A stretch of DNA of 56,104 bases. It comes from Micromonospora sp. KC723 (lineage in GTDB: Bacteria > Actinomycetota > Actinomycetes > Mycobacteriales > Micromonosporaceae). The number at the start of each line of letters is the position of its first letter. The first letter of the stretch is position 1. Position numbers and translations under genes: made by a program. The notes below the pieces were generated by a model. The model saw nothing but the letters and a program-made list of their open reading frames with translations, was not told where the DNA came from and searched no databases. Below are positions 55,653-56,104 of the stretch, in pieces. The stretch covers positions 1-56,104 of the forward strand of contig NZ_SMKD01000024.1 of NCBI RefSeq assembly GCF_004348595.1, written 5' to 3'.

Positions 55653-56104
55653 GTGCGACTCATCCCGTCCCGCCGGGCCGCGCTGTTCGCCGCGATCACG
55701 GCCACCACCCTCGTCGCCGGCACCCTGACCGCCGTGACCGCGGCAGCCGCCGCCACCGGCTGCCGCGTCGACTACCGGATCACCAACCAGTGGGGCGGCG
55801 GCTTCGGCGCCGACATCACCATCACCAACCTCGGCGACCCGGTGAACGGCTGGACGCTGACCTGGTCGTACACGGCCGGGCAGCAGGTCGCCCAGGCGTG
55901 GAACGCCACCGTCAGCCAGTCCGGGGCCCAGGTCACCGCCCGCGACGCCGGCCACAACGCCAGGATCGACACGAACGGCACCGCCAACTTCGGCTTCAAC
56001 GGCTCCTGGAACGACCGCAGCAACCCCGTTCCGGACAGTTTCGCGCTCAACGGCACCACCTGCACCGGGACGGCCAATCCCACCACCTCGCCCCCGCCGA
56101 GCAC
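55653..56104 (+). CDS. Secreted protein with N-terminal CBM2 (cut by window end)
   Basis: The first 150 codons of a secreted carbohydrate-active protein. GTG 55653 follows GGAGG by 6 nt. Signal peptide about 1-34 (RRAALFAAITATTLVAGTLTAVTAAAAA). Residues about 37-138 form a family 2 carbohydrate-binding module: CRVDYRITNQWGGGFGADITITNLGD, WTLTWSYTAGQQVAQAWNA and NGSWN, with the bracketing cysteine pair (C37 and the C of TTCTG) and exposed tryptophans for cellulose or chitin binding. A Pro/Thr/Ser linker then begins. The catalytic domain (cellulase, chitinase or LPMO) lies beyond the window. Confidence 0.9.
   Translation, partial: MRLIPSRRAALFAAITATTLVAGTLTAVTAAAAATGCRVDYRITNQWGGGFGADITITNLGDPVNGWTLTWSYTAGQQVAQAWNATVSQSGAQVTARDAGHNARIDTNGTANFGFNGSWNDRSNPVPDSFALNGTTCTGTANPTTSPPPS

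Overview
The window is about 56 kb of very GC-rich DNA with many GTG starts, 4-base GTGA/ATGA gene overlaps and frequent leaderless starts. Gene content (PriA instead of HisA plus TrpF, a TIGR03085 protein, a Trp-associated membrane protein beside trpE, Lgt with a long disordered tail, an IdeR-type iron box) points to an actinobacterium, most likely Micromonosporaceae (Micromonospora-like). The family assignment is inferred from gene content and style, not from a marker gene. I see no tRNA, rRNA, CRISPR array, IS element or phage gene.

Layout. 1-9.1 kb: a Lon-substrate-domain protein divergent from the histidine operon hisD-hisC-hisB-(56-aa membrane protein)-hisH-(107-aa basic membrane protein)-priA-Rid, then a peroxide-response pair (ohrR-ohr), an MDR oxidoreductase and hisF. 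9.1-26.2 kb: an accessory block between hisF and hisI with a YczE-like membrane protein divergent from a MocR regulator, LtrA, a long-chain acyl-CoA synthetase, a class I terpene synthase, a TIGR03085 protein, a heterodimeric ABC exporter, an iron-box-controlled DUF2470-type gene, a lipoprotein, a TetR/ABC-2 efflux operon and a MerR/aldo-keto reductase pair. 26.3-34.8 kb: HisI (in frame behind a nucleotidyltransferase-like domain), trpE, a Trp-associated membrane protein, trpC, trpB, trpA, lgt. 34.8-43.4 kb: an FAD monooxygenase, a GNAT protein and glutamate synthase (gltB, gltD). 43.3-50.1 kb: a secreted M1 peptidase, a three-gene FtsK/SpoIIIE-like cluster, a secreted lipase and a small secreted protein. 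50.2-56.1 kb: a GAF remnant, a YciI-like protein, pyk, tesB, an Rrf2 regulator with a TSUP transporter, and the start of a secreted CBM2 protein cut by the window end.

How it works together: the core is an amino-acid biosynthesis supercluster. PriA serves both histidine and tryptophan synthesis (no trpF is present here), HisH/HisF use glutamine, and GltBD regenerates glutamate from glutamine. The accessory genes are mostly small self-contained regulator/effector pairs.

Most notable: (i) an FtsK-type ATPase with one intact motor module flanked by degenerate ones and no membrane segments, followed directly by a coiled-coil membrane protein and near a small helical protein; (ii) the uninterrupted nucleotidyltransferase-HisI reading frame; (iii) 13 genes with a TANNNT-like -10 box 6-8 nt before the start codon; (iv) a gltD frame that loses its normal C-terminus and runs into the convergent gene; (v) a 17/19 match to the IdeR/DtxR box; (vi) a MerR-type promoter with a 19-bp spacer holding a 6-bp-arm palindrome.
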